Below, one piece after another: positions 35,626 through 46,537 of a stretch of 64,000 nt of DNA. Position 1 is the stretch's first letter, and each line of letters opens with the position of its first letter. Origin of the DNA: Lycium barbarum (taxonomy: Eukaryota > Streptophyta > Magnoliopsida > Solanales > Solanaceae); assembly GCF_019175385.1 (NCBI RefSeq), contig NC_083337.1, positions 44,740,938 to 44,804,937 on the forward strand, in the 5' to 3' direction. A model generated the notes under the pieces. It made no database searches. It saw nothing but the letters and a program-made list of their open reading frames with translations, and had not been told where the DNA came from. The translations under genes were made by a program, and so were the position numbers.

Positions 35626-35779
35626 ATGGCTACCACCGTCGTGCCGCGACGTTAAATCAAGCGCTTCTTGGGAGGCAATACAAGTGTAATGTTTATTTTC
35701 ATTGTTGTTTCTGTTTGAATATAGGGTAACGTTTTGTTTTGGTGCAGGTAAAAAAAAAAAACTACTGACGCCTCGACAA

Positions 35780-35995
35780 AACTAGACTTATACGGACCGT
35801 ATAATCCAGTCGTGGAAGGTAAGGAGATCAGGCAGAACACTGGTTGAAGACGTTCGTCAAATACGATCATTTTCACGGACCGTATAATATTATACAGGCC
35901 ATTTAAATGATCATGTAATAAAGATGTGCTCAAATGAGGTAAGTGAAGAAAATTGAAGTTACACGGACCGTATAATGCTATATGGCCCGTATAAC
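35780..35995 (+). promoter_or_regulatory. TACGGACCGTATAA palindrome cluster between pol and env-like frame
   Basis: Copies at about 35791 (TATACGGACCGTATAATCC), 35873 (CACGGACCGTATAATATTAT) and 35962 (CACGGACCGTATAATGCTAT), plus GGCCCGTATAAC at 35985. They are non-coding and lie between the pol stop and the downstream reading frame. An alternative is that this is part of a spacer with no regulatory role. Confidence 0.5.
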
Positions 35996-35999
35996 TTCC

Positions 36000-36715
36000 A
36001 AAAAAAAAAATCGAACAGAGGGTTTTTTTTAAAACCTTCCACCTGCCCGTTTTATTTTCTCAGTCCCACTCCCTCCATTAAAACCCATGACCACTACCCC
36101 ACGATCCCATACTTTCACCCATTCGAATTCCACTACTCCACACCCATAAATTCATCCAAAAAACCATAAACACCCAGCCAAAATCCATTCCCACAGTCAA
36201 AGAACCCTCTGTTCAAGATTAATTCTGTGTTTTTCTTTTTGTTTAAAATCTTCCATTGTTGTGCACAAGGTGTTCTTCAAGGGCCTCTCTCAAATTCATC
36301 AAGGCACAAGTATGTTGATGTTTCAAATCCGAAATTTTGCTCTTTGATGAAAGTCTTGTGTTGGATACTAGTATATTTCAGATGTTGGTAAAATTTTCCG
36401 TGGTTAATGATTTTCTAAAATAAGGGGAGGAGCATAGTAGGTTGTCATACACTTATGGGGTGATTCAACACTCTATTGAGGCAGAGGGCATTCTAACTGA
36501 ATATTCTAAATTTTTGGACTCGAAGCCTGTCATGCTCGCCAATACAAAGTGCCCGAAAAATGCTAATGAACTGTCCAATAGAACAAATGGGTGAAGTCTG
36601 AGTAACCCCACCCCCGTAATAATTAAAACCATGGAATAATGTGTGTATGCTGATATGATGTAACCAATAAGTCGTCAGGATTGACGGGTTTCCAGAAGCC
36701 CTATTTATGAATTCC
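36000..36715 (+). other. Non-coding spacer of the Athila-like element
   Basis: No frame longer than about 60 codons and no domain. Short poly-A and poly-T runs occur near 36000-36030, with C-rich text at 36060-36190. Sequence near 36230-36420 is AT-rich. I see nothing that marks a gene. Confidence 0.5.
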
Positions 36716-36719
36716 CCGA

Positions 36720-36960
36720 GTCAGGCTATTCTACGGACCGTATAATATTATATGGTCCATGAAAACTTGTTCGTGGTTCACAATTGAGGTTTCGAATGTT
36801 CTGTTTCCCATGCCCTGACTTATACGGACCGTATAATATTATACGGTCCGTGAAAACTTGTTCGTGGTTCACAATTGGGGTTTTGAATGTTTTGTTTCCC
36901 AGGCCCTGACTTATACGGCCCGTATAATATTATACGGACCGTGAAAGACTTATACGACCA
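36720..36960 (+). promoter_or_regulatory. Second palindrome cluster with an about 94-bp tandem duplication
   Basis: ACGGACCGTATAATATTATA occurs at 36733, 36825 and, as ACGGCCCGTATAATATTATA, at 36915. The text between copies, GAAAACTTGTTCGTGGTTCA (36759 and 36851), repeats nearly identically, so the region is a tandem duplication of two and a half units. It lies just upstream of the env-like reading frame. Confidence 0.75.
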
Positions 36961-37030
36961 CACAAAAAAAAAGGAGAGCAAAATGTTCAGTCAGCTGTCT
37001 CTTCTGAGACCCATCACTAACATAGGTTCT

Positions 37031-37037
37031 TTTGCAG
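37031..37037 (+). other. Candidate 3' splice site before the env-like frame
   Basis: GGTTCTTTTGCAG ends at 37037 and is followed by GTATGG, with ATG at 37040. A pyrimidine-rich stretch ending in CAG right before the start suits a spliced subgenomic RNA. This is an inference from sequence alone. Confidence 0.35.
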
Positions 37038-37039
37038 GT

Positions 37040-38942
37040 ATGGTCCAAAAACGCAATGTAAGTAGGGGCACGGGGCCCCGAGCTACTAAAGGCCAAGGTC
37101 GAGTCCATGACCAACCAGAGACAGACCTCCATTTGCGGGATGAGGGGTCGGACGATGAGGTCATACCAGTTAAAAAACTTAGGGGGACCAGAAATCCTCA
37201 ACCCCCAACCATGACTCCTTCCACCTCGGAGGGAGAAGAAAAATCTGGGGATACTGGCACCAGAGACAGGTGACTCCTCAGATGATGAGGGGGATTCGAA
37301 CAAGTGTGGCTCATCTGAGCCGACAGACACCCGAGCTCCAAACTCTGATGCTTCGCCAGAATCAGCACACGGCATGCGCCGGTTGGTTCTGCGAAGTAAA
37401 AAACTACCAGAGGATGCTTTACGGTTTGGAGTTCCGGGGTCAAATGAGCTGTACGAGGCAGGTCTGTCCACTATTAAGCGTGGGGGTGAGCCGAATCACA
37501 GCATATGGGAGGAGAGGCAGTTGGTGTTCGAGGGTCTGAAAGCTCTTCCCAACACGACCGAAACACTCCGATTCTACAGGTTAGAGGTGTTTGTTGAACC
37601 TGCTGGGGAGTTTTGCCCAGAAATTGTGCGGGAGTTTTATGCCACCTATGGGGCTGAGTTGCTGAAAATAAAAATGCCCAGTCAGACTAATACTACCCTC
37701 CCGTTGCTTGATGAAATTACGGTGCGAAATGTCAAGATTGACATTTCAGCTGAGGCCATCAACATATTTTATTTTGGGGATGACTTTCAGGCACCTGAGG
37801 ATGAGAAAGAGTATTTCGATAAGTTGGATCGCCGAAATCATCGATCGGTAATCAAATGGATTGCTACGGTAATTTCCCAGCCAGAGGTAGATTGGGTGAC
37901 TCAACAGAGCCCGAGGATGGTTAAGGGTTCACTCAATAAGGAAGCTCGATTCTGGTGGCACATGATGAGGTACAGACTGTTAGTGACCCAAAATGACAAT
38001 ACACTCACAGTTGCTCAGGAAATAGGCATTGCAGCGATAATGAGTCGGTATCCAGTCAACATAGGGCGTATGATAGCTGATGAAATTCAACGGAGAGCAC
38101 CCCAGCCTATGACCTCATTGGCATTCCCGTGCCTTGTCACGGAGCTGTGCAGATGAGCTCAGGTTTTTGGCATTCCAGATCCGGCCCAATGCATCAAAAA
38201 TAAGAAATTTAGAGTTTGGTGAAAGGGTAAAAAGGGGGATGCACCAGAGATATTTGTGGTCCCACCTGAGGCAAATATAGGGGCTCCACCCGAGTCAGAG
38301 TCTGGGGTCATAGGAGTCACTATTGCTACTGATCCTGCGATGCCTGAGGCTGGTGGCACTGATGCTACAGCTCAGGCCCATGCAATTGATCCCAGTTTTG
38401 AGGCGATTGAGGGGGCTGCTGATACCACTCCCACCACTGATCCGGCACCACCTCCTGACCCTGCTCCCGCCACTTTTGCGGGTCCTACCACTTCATCTAC
38501 TCAACCTCCTACAGCACAATCAGCAGTTGATTTGTTTACATTTTCGAGGGCGAGTTACCAAGAGTTAGCCTTCAAGACATTAAAGGCTGAACAATAAATT
38601 GAGGTAATCATTCTCCAACTTAAGCCCTAAATAACTAAGCAAATCAAAATTTCCAAGAGAGAAATTCAGCAGGAATATGCTCAGTCTCGCGAGGTTTTCC
38701 AATCATGGTTGGATGGGTTTGAGACGAGGTTGGTTGCTTTGGAGCAGTCAAAATCAGGGGGCGTTTCAGCTATATTTCATACGGAATTGGAGAAGCTTAA
38801 GGCTGAATTGGATGAGTTGAAAGCGCGCGAGCGCGTAGAGGACCTTGTTTTGGCACCGCACACTAACTTAGATGTTGATATCCCGGTCCAAAACCTACTC
38901 GACTCTGAGGAAAAAGGAGAAGAAGGAGAGGAAGGAGATTAG
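37040..38942 (+). pseudogene. Env-position reading frame resembling the putative plant transposon protein family, broken
   Basis: It starts MVQKRNVSRGTGPRA. An acidic segment (HLRDEGSDDE) follows, and the frame changes near 37265. The main domain (37374-38156) has LRFYRLEVFVEPAGEFCPEI, VREFYATYGAELL, VRNVKIDISAEAINIFYFGD, LNKEARFWWHMMRYRLL and MSRYPVNIGRMIADEI. This resembles the domain Pfam calls putative plant transposon protein (Transposase_32), by memory. After a TGA (38154-38156) the same frame goes on with a Pro/Thr/Ala-rich part (38256-38597), a coiled-coil-like part and an acidic tail, SEEKGEEGEEGD (to 38942). No signal peptide or clear membrane segment was seen, so an envelope role is only positional. 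Confidence 0.65.
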
Positions 38943-40702
38943 GCGCAGGGAAAACGGCCACTAGATGCCGTAGTTGAGGAAGTGACTGTGAGTAACAAGA
39001 GCCTGCACAAAATGGAGGAGAAAATGGTGCCAGCTGCTGCGTTGAATTCGCTGCGCGACAACTATCCAGATCTAATGGGCGAGTCGGGCAGCCAGCCCCG
39101 AGAGGCAACGCCTGATATTGCTACCTCTGAGGCAGCACAGTCCCGAGTCGAGGAACATAGCGCCTAGGGTGCCCAGGTATCCCTCACATTTTTTCATATT
39201 GCACCTAGGGTCGATGCATTAGGGACAATGCATGATCTTCAGTTGGGGGGTGGGGGTACATGATCAGGTTGTTTTGTTGTATATATCTGTGTAGGAACCC
39301 CCTAGGCTTTTCTTTGCCAGAGTTCTTTTCCTGAGGGGTTTGATTTTTTTTTGTTTGAAACTGGCATGTTTAGGATGTTGTTTAGGTTGAGTAGAGTAGT
39401 TTTGACTTAGTTGGTATTGTTCTGTAACTGATGGCATGTTGTGATCATTTGATGAAAAGGTTGGACCCCTCGAAAGTTTGAAAAATGCATACTTAGAACA
39501 ATTATTGGTTGACATGATTGATTCTTTATATGACATTATGATTGTTGGGGTATTGCGTGTGATAAATGACTACTTAGGAGGTCACAACTGTAAAAATAAT
39601 TGTCCTTATGCCAATGTGTGTGTGAGTTGTTAGTTTAATTTTGTTTAAGCATGTATAATCTAGAACTTGCATGGTTGGTCTTGTTTGAAATCCGGAAGTT
39701 AGTTTGGTTGTGATGATCTTAGGCTTTCTTTGTGTAAATAGTCACTTTGCCTAAATAAGCCTTACCAAAAGCTGAAAATATCCCTAGTTTCCCTTTTTGA
39801 GCCTTTTGACCTTTCTCTTGGCTAGCCAAATATGAAACCTCACCCATTGTGAAAGTTATCCATCTTCGCATCCGTTCCCTCCTTGATGCTACTAGATAGA
39901 CGAGGAAAAATGCCTAAGTTGGGGGTGAATTAAATGTGAAGTAGATGTTAAAAACATAAGTTGGGGGTGGTGGAGTTGCTAGTGGAGATTCGATGTGGTA
40001 GTTGCATATATATAAAAAAAATCAGAAAATTGTTACACAAAAATATTCGCAAGTTGGATAGGAATAAAACCATATCGAGGTTGAAAACTTGAAAGAAAAT
40101 AAAGGGGTTGGAAAGAAAAGAGGTGAATTAAGGTGAAGAGATGTTGTAGTGTTCAAGGAGGGTGAGTCACTAATATCCAAAAATTATCCTACCCGTCCCT
40201 AAGCCTACATTACAAGCCAAAACAAGACCTAATGTGATCACAACCGAACGAGCCTAGGATGAAAACATAGAAAATAAGGGCAATCCTATGGTATTTGCAT
40301 GTGTAGATATGAATTTCTTTGTGAGTGTGAGTGTTTTTCTCTTCTCTTTCGTCTTCGTCCCATTCTTGTTGTATATATGTGTATTGGGACATTCTGTGGT
40401 CTATGTGAGGGCATAAGGATGAGAATTGAGCAAAATAAAGTAACCGCCTAAAGTAGCGTTTGTGTGCATCATAATGTGATCGATAATGTAATGTCATGCA
40501 TTGAAGCTTCATTGTTAGTCATAACATTCTTGAGTTATGGATATTGCTTTGAAATAGAAAATTGGGGGTGGTCCTTTGAAGAAACACATGCATGTCGGTA
40601 GTTCAGAGTCAAAACCAATGTAGACATTGTTACTCTATGATATTTAGATGTTAGTTGAGTCGTAGTTGCGTCCACTACTTGCTTGAGGACAAGCAAGGAC
40701 TT
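38943..40702 (+). other. 3' spacer of the Athila-like element with repeated polypurine-like motifs
   Basis: Mostly non-coding. GTTGGGGGTG-type words recur: CAGTTGGGGGGTGGGGGTA (39240), TAAGTTGGGGGTGAA (39915), ATAAGTTGGGGGTGG (39957) and AAATTGGGGGTGG (40559). Each looks like the true polypurine tract at 40703. A 60-codon frame at 38982-39167 continues the acidic C-terminal style but has no recognised domain. Confidence 0.6.
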
Positions 40703-40713
40703 TAAGTTGGGGG
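40703..40713 (+). promoter_or_regulatory. Polypurine tract of the Athila-like element
   Basis: TAAGTTGGGGG lies immediately before the LTR start TGATGTGCC at 40717. The Athila group typically has a TAAGTTTGGGGG-like tract here. Confidence 0.85.
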
Positions 40714-40716
40714 CGT

Positions 40717-42066
40717 TGATGTGCCGAGAAATTATGGCACATTTGATACTCTTTTACGAGAAGTTTTACTTGTTTTTAGGCAAGTATGTGCTGTTTTGAT
40801 GTGTTTTTGACATGTTTCAGGTAAATCGGCAAGTTCGGGTTCAAGGAGTAGAAGTTACAGAAAGTTGCACTGAAGCTTGATTTTCACGGTGCGAGAAAGA
40901 TGCACGGACCGTATTTCTGGTCGTACAAAAGGTGGCAACATAACAGAATGTCACAGTGGATAGATGCTGAACCACGGACACTTATACGGACCGTACAATA
41001 TTGTACGGGCCGTATAAGTAGATGCGACGATATTGGAAGATGCTTCACGAGCAGGATTGTACGAGCCGTAGAACATTACACGGACCGTGGAAGGCCAGTT
41101 CGTATTACTCTCTGCTGACACTGGATGAAGGCCGTAGAAGTCTTGTACGGTCTGTGGAAAGTTGTACGGACCGTATAAGTACTGCCTAGGACTTAAGTGC
41201 AAATTATGTAATTTTACGTTTTTGAAACCTATAAATAGTCCATTGTAGGGTTTTAATAGTTATCAGTTATTATATTTTGACTTTTGGCTTAGAACATTAA
41301 ATTCTCTCTAGTTTTTTTGAAGGTTCAAACATCAATTCAAGTATTATCAATTCCTCTTTTCTTCCAAAGTAAGCAATTATAAATTCTTCAATTTCTTATT
41401 TATTGTTCTTTGTCATGAGTAGCTAAATTCCCTTAATAGGGTTGTGAACCCAATGATGGGTGTTTTGTGATTGGGTTTGTGATTGATATACACATAATGG
41501 ATTATTAGGGTTTATTTATTCTTCATTCTTCATTCATAATTAATGGTTGCAAACATTGATTAAAGCCATAAACCTTGATTTATTTGGGAAAATAATTAGG
41601 GTTGGTAAGAATAAATAACAAGGACTCAAAGCTTTAAACTTTGTTTAATAAATTCACTCAGGAATAAGAAGAATTTGCTTGGCATGATTAATCGTTCTTC
41701 ATAGTTACTTTCTTATATTGGGAAATAGTAGAGATTCATATAGAGATTAAGTGCATTCATATAATGATCCATTAGAAGTATGTCAAGATCAATACCCATG
41801 ATCATACACCCTATCTACGGGGACACAACCTTAGTTTCTTTTACCGTAAATTTCCACCAAAGCAAGTAGATAGCAATTAGTTATAGAAAAACCAACTATT
41901 ACCAAAATTATCGGATTAAGACATTAGACCTAAAACTTAGCATCCTACGATTTTAGTAACCTTTTCACACCATATTCCCTGTGGGATTCGACCCCCACCT
42001 TGTTGGGTTACTATATTTGACAACGTCCACGTTATACCATTAATAGGTGTAATTTGAGCGTATCAA
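40717..42066 (+). repeat. 3' LTR of the Athila-like element (1350 bp)
   Basis: It starts TGATGTGCCGAGAAATTATG, where GTGCC and GGCAC form a short terminal inverted repeat, and ends GAGCGTATCA. The TATA box is TATAAATA at 41230-41237. The block CCCTGTGGGATTCGACCC (41978) and ACTATATTTGACAACG lies near the end, as usual for the U5 of this group. The right flank is Tekay RNase H sequence. Confidence 0.85.
40885..41237 (+). promoter_or_regulatory. Palindromic segment and TATA box in the Athila-like LTR
   Basis: At least eight copies or half-copies of ACGGACCGT-like words lie at 40910-41180 (for example TATACGGACCGTACAATATT at 40983, GTACGGGCCGTATAAG at 41003, GTACGGACCGTATAAG at 41163), ending about 50 bases before TATAAATA at 41230. 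This is the same arrangement as in the Tekay LTRs. Confidence 0.65.
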
Positions 42067-42991
42067 TAGACGCGTGTGAGCGCAGCTTTCAGGAACTGAA
42101 GGATAGGTTGACTTCGGCCCCAGTCCTGACTCTTCCAGAAGGGTCGGAGGGCTATCCTATTTATAGTGATGTTTCAAGTGTTGGGCTAGGTTATGTGTTG
42201 ATGCAGCATGGAAAAATGTATTGCTTATGCCTCAAGGCAGTTACAGAAACATGAGAAGAACTACCCGACTCATGACCTAAAGTTGACTGCGGTCATTCAT
42301 GCACTTAAGATGTGGAGGCATTATTTATATGGTGTTCATGTAGACATTTATACAAGAGTCCCCAGTATATTTCATATAGAAAGAATTGAATTTGCGGCAA
42401 AGGCGGTGTTGGAGCTATTGAAAGATTATGATGTGAGCATTTTATACCACTCGAGAAAGGCGAATGTGGTAGCTGATGCTCTTAGCCGTAAATCCATGGG
42501 TAGTTCGTGTGACGTTCAATCGGAGAAAAGGGAGCTATCACGGGAACTTCAACAACTAGCCGGCCTAGGAGTTCGCTTGACGGACTCGGGCAGTATGAGA
42601 GTCACTATTCAGGACTCGACTGTTTCATTCTTAGGAGAGGAGGTAAAGAGGTGCCAATATGAAGACCCTGTGCTAGTTCATTATAGAGATGTACTTCCTT
42701 AGAAGGAAAAGTCACAATTTGACGTTCCTGCAGATAGAGTCCTCAGATATTGAGGCAGATTATGTGTTCCTAATATTGCAGGGCTCCGTCGACAGATCTT
42801 GGAGGAAGCCCATCATTCTCGTTATTCTGTCCATCCAGGAGCGACAAAGATGTACCATGATCTTAAATCTATATATTAGTGGGATGAAATGAAGAAAGAT
42901 ATAGCGGAGCTTATAGCCCAATGTTCTAATTTTCAACAGGTTAAGATGGAGCATCAGAAGCCTGGAGGATTGCTGCAAGCCATAGAGATTC
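42067..42991 (+). pseudogene. RNase H and integrase zinc-binding region, broken
   Basis: [20 protein letters not shown] and VGLGYVLMQHGK are in one frame (to about 42210). [38 protein letters not shown] and [16 protein letters not shown] are in the next (42208-42702). A small deletion removes the usual DHKSLQ segment and thereby an RNase H acidic residue. The integrase N-terminal region follows (EEAHHSRYSVHPGATKMYHD near 42820), with in-frame TGA near 42750 and TAG at 42877-42879, where relatives have TGG. Confidence 0.85.
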
Positions 42992-45423
42992 TGTCACGAC
43001 CCGACTAGGGGGCCATGACGGGTACCCGAAGCTGACTGCCGAGCACCACTCGTTATACTAATCATCATACCCAACCTGAACACACACAATCTCCAAGACA
43101 ATACATATACATATACATAAGCCCCTATGGCTGCAAATGCTATAAAAAAATATGCACTGAGTTAATCATAGGACATCTAATACCCACACACATGTATCTA
43201 CGAGCCTCTACTAGAATACTGTGACATAAGGATGGGACAGGATCCCGTCGTACCCAAATATGTACACAAAAAAATACATCAATAACTGGCACCTCCGGAG
43301 TCGTGGAATGCTCCTGTGTAGCTGCTGATAGACTCCAATGAATCAGTACCGCCTCCTTGCCTACCTGTGGGCATGAACACAAGGTCCATAAAAGAAAAGA
43401 CGTCAGTACGAACAATTGTACTGATTATGTAAGGCATGAACAATAATAACGTGTCGAAGAGATAAGGAAACATCAAATAAGGAAATAACCTGCAACTGAA
43501 TGTCTCTTAAGATAGAATCATGCATGCTAACTTACATCATAAACAACATTATATCGAGTATGCATATATAAGCTGCCCGACCATATAGGTACGGTGTGAT
43601 CATAATGAGCCTGCGTATAGGCCTCCCGTGTACGGGGCAAACATATCATGCCGCCCACTAGTGGTGTCTGCCCATGCCATCTAGACATGGTGTATATGCC
43701 GCCCACCTTAGCGGGGTCTGCCCGGCCATATAGGCACGGTGTAATCTCATTATTATATACTTGTCATAAAGCATGCATAAGAACTCAAGTACATACTATA
43801 ACTCTATCGGGGTGATGTAAGGTCAAGAAGCCCCGATTCCATTATGGAATAGTCATGATCATCATGTGTCACCTTGAAGGAACTAGTATTATAAGGTGAG
43901 CCTAACAACAATGAATAACATCAAGGAATCATATAAAGATCATAGCTTCATAAGACTATCATATCATAAGCTTTAAAATATCTAGACTTAGACTCATCAT
44001 CATCATTGTCATATTCACAACGCATCTCTTATCTTTATTTCTTGAGAAGCTCTTAATAATCATAGGCCTATAGTTTCCGGAATATAAGAGAGTCATGGAA
44101 AGATGAAGGATGTCATGCCTTAGAAAAGAAGGGACTATCCTTACATACGTTTTCGTCTCCTTAACTTTATCAAGTAAATGGTTTCCTTCGAAGCTGGCGG
44201 TTCTACATTCAAGAGAATTTATACTAAGATTAGATAATCGGTAATATGCTTAACCTTAAGCTAAAATGACTAAAAGCTAATGAAAATTGGCAGCATTTCC
44301 TTTGTTTCTACAAATTTCTCCATATAATATAACAACTCCCAAACATCAACAACACATCCACAATATCATGATCAATAAACTTGTTAAACTAGATATTATT
44401 CAATTCTCTAAATTCCCTCTTCAAGTCATCCCTAACCATGGTTGTCACCCAACGTCGTATTCACTCACATATAATGCTTCTTCAACATTTTTAATATCAT
44501 TCACAACAATATTATAGCCATAACATGTCAAGAACTATGATTCAAATCAAATTACCATTCAAGAATTCCAATATTCTCATATTTGTACTCCATTTTCTAC
44601 TTTCTTCCACAATCCAAGTCTTTCAACCATTCAATACTCTTAATAACATGAAATGAACATAAAACTCACCTTTGATTGTGTAGGACTGGGTTTTGGATGA
44701 AAATGCTTTACTTGGAGAAAACCCTAACTTCAATTCCAAAGAAATTTCTAGCTTCCATCAACCCTAGTTAGCATTCTTGCACTTGATTCTACTAGTTTTT
44801 GGTACTTGATCTTTGATTTCCCTTAAATATGTGTCAGTAAGAGTGTGGAGGGTTCTAGAGATTTCAAGAAGTGAGGAGGAGGTGAGAAAATGAAAATAAT
44901 GACCTTGGGTCTTATATTTATAAGAAGAGACAAAGCTGCCCGACGTGAATTATACGGACACTTATACGGTCCGTATAAGTGACCGTATAATGCTTCCAAT
45001 TATCACCCCTCATTGTGACTATTATACGGGCCATTATACGAATCGTATAAAGTTATATGGACCGTATAATGGGTCGTATAACCCACCCTTTTCTGAACTT
45101 GCTCTTGTCATTTCGTTTGATCTCCAATCCTTATGGAACCTTCTTGGCACTTGTTTAACACTTCATTAACAATCTAAGGAGCGCTATAACTGTTCCTCAA
45201 GACGTTATTAAATCAACATTAACTCGGTAGTTTCCAAAATCCTTCCAAAACACGACTTATACCTTGCCTTCCTCAATAAACTTTCTTCTCTTGCCTCAAA
45301 TGTCTTTGGAATCTTAGTTAGAATCGCCAAGTAACCTTTCTTACTTGTAGGGACATCATATACATCTCACCCTGCGCTAGTCTATCTACCACATGACGAC
45401 ATGAAATTTTCTGCAGTGTAAGA
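42992..45423 (-). mobile_element. Solo LTR, 2432 bp, TSD GATTC
   Basis: It begins TGTCACGACCCGACTAGGG and ends GCAGTGTAAGA (family end GTGTAACA). GATTC flanks it at 42987-42991 and 45424-45428. It carries no internal sequence. The hairpin CAGTAC-N8-GTACTG is at 43404-43423, one base longer in the loop than elsewhere. It interrupts integrase between the zinc-binding part and the catalytic core. Confidence 0.92.
44913..45090 (-). promoter_or_regulatory. Solo-LTR promoter: TATA box and TATACGGACCGTATAA cluster
   Basis: The sense TATA box TATAAATATA is at 44913-44922. Upstream on the sense strand, at 44945-45085, are TATACGGTCCGTATAAGTG (44963), TTATACGGGCCATTATACG (45021) and TATATGGACCGTATAATGGG (45053). 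These are the same palindromic words as in the Athila-like element and LTR 18301. Confidence 0.65.
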
Positions 45424-45428
45424 GATTC

Positions 45429-46537
45429 CAACCTGGAAATGGGAGGCGATTATTATGGACTTCATTACAGGCCTACCCCGTTCCCAGTGTAAGCATGAAT
45501 CTATATGGGTTATTATGGATAGACTCACAAAATCAGCTCATTTCCTGCCAGTCAGAACTACGTACTCAACAGAAGATTATGCAAATCTGTATATTAAAGA
45601 GATAGTGCAACTTCGTGGTGTTCAAATATCTATTGTTACCGATAGAGGAGCATAATTTACAGCTAATTTTTAGAAGTCATTCCAAGAGGGCTTGGGGACG
45701 CAGGTGAGGCTTAGTACAACGTTCCATCCACAGACTGACGGACAGGCTGAGTGCACTATCCAAACCCTTGAAGATATACTGAGAGTGTGCGTGTTAGATT
45801 TTGGAGGAAATCGGAATGATATTTTTCCACTTATTGAATTTGCGTACAACAATAGCTATCACTCCAGTATTCAAATGGCTCCATATGAAGCTCTACACGG
45901 GAGGAAATGTAGATCACTTATTTAATGGTTTGAAGTGGGAGAGACAAAGTTAGTAGGCCCAGATCTGATCCAGCAAGCGGTAGAGAATGTCAAGCTTATT
46001 CAAGATCGACTACTAAGCTCAAAGTCGACAGAAATCCTATGTGGACAATCATCGACGAAACTTGGAATTCAAAGTTAATGACTGGGTATTATTGAAGGTG
46101 TTGCTGATGAAAGGTGTGATGGGATTTGGCAAGAAGGGGAAGCTTAATCCTCGGTATATTGGGCCTTATGAGATGTACACAAGGTAGGCGAAGTAGCTTG
46201 TTAGTTAGATCTGCCTTCAGAGTTGGAATCAGTCCACCCTGTATTTCATGTGTCAATGCTTCGTAAGTGCGTTGGAGATCCTTCCAGAATTGTACCTGTA
46301 GACGATGTCCAGGTTACCGAGAAATTTCCTTATAAAGAAATACCCATTGTCATTCTGGATAGGCAAGTTCAAAGACTTAGGACAAAAGACGTAGCCTCAG
46401 TTAAAGTCCTGTGGAGAAATAATAATACGGAAGAGATGACTTGGGAAGCCGAGGAAGATACGAAGTCTAGATACCCGCATTTGTTTCCACCTCCAGAAAA
46501 CGTGCAGATAGAGCCACCAGCACCCTCAGGTACGTAA
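45429..46537 (+). pseudogene. Integrase core, GPY/F module and chromodomain, broken
   Basis: PTWKWEAIIMDFITGLPRS and WVIMDRLTKSAHFLPVRTTY carry the first catalytic Asp, and IVTDRGA the second, followed by a TAA in place of Gln in the usual RGTQFT. HPQTDGQAECTIQTL keeps the Glu. NNSYHSSIQMAPYEALHGRK is next. Frameshifts near 46010 and 46170 disturb the GPY/F part (NPRYIGPYEM). The chromodomain, open at 46223-46537, has ESVHPVFHVSMLRKCVGDPS, IPIVILDRQVQRLR, VLWRNNNTEEMTWEAEE and YPHLFPPPENV before its stop. Confidence 0.88.

Larger units (their letters stand above)
35480..42066 (+). mobile_element. 3' half of an Athila-like Ty3/gypsy element
   Basis: Order: last codons of pol (35480-35625), the CAAGCGCTTCTTGGGAGGCA signature (35660), palindrome-rich spacer, a candidate env-like reading frame (37040-38942), a 1.8-kb spacer with TAAGTTGGGGG motifs, polypurine tract (40703-40713) and LTR (40717-42066). 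The LTR end CCCTGTGGGATTCGACCC and TTGACAACGTCCAC is typical of the Athila/Tat group. The 5' half is deleted. On the right it abuts the RNase H region of a Tekay element, into which it was probably inserted. Confidence 0.85.
42067..46537 (+). mobile_element. Plus-strand Tekay element, 3' half of pol (interrupted)
   Basis: It starts inside RNase H at the border with the Athila-like LTR, continues to 42991, resumes at 45429 after a solo LTR and one copy of GATTC, and runs through integrase to the chromodomain stop. The reading across the insertion restores the AIEI-PTWKWE segment found uninterrupted at about 31210. Its 3' UTR and LTR follow. Gag, protease and RT are missing. Confidence 0.9.

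Noticed and set aside
36950..37471. A 173-codon minus-strand frame
   Set aside because: It is the complement of the env-like reading frame at 37040-38942, which has the better domain match. The minus product has no recognisable motif.
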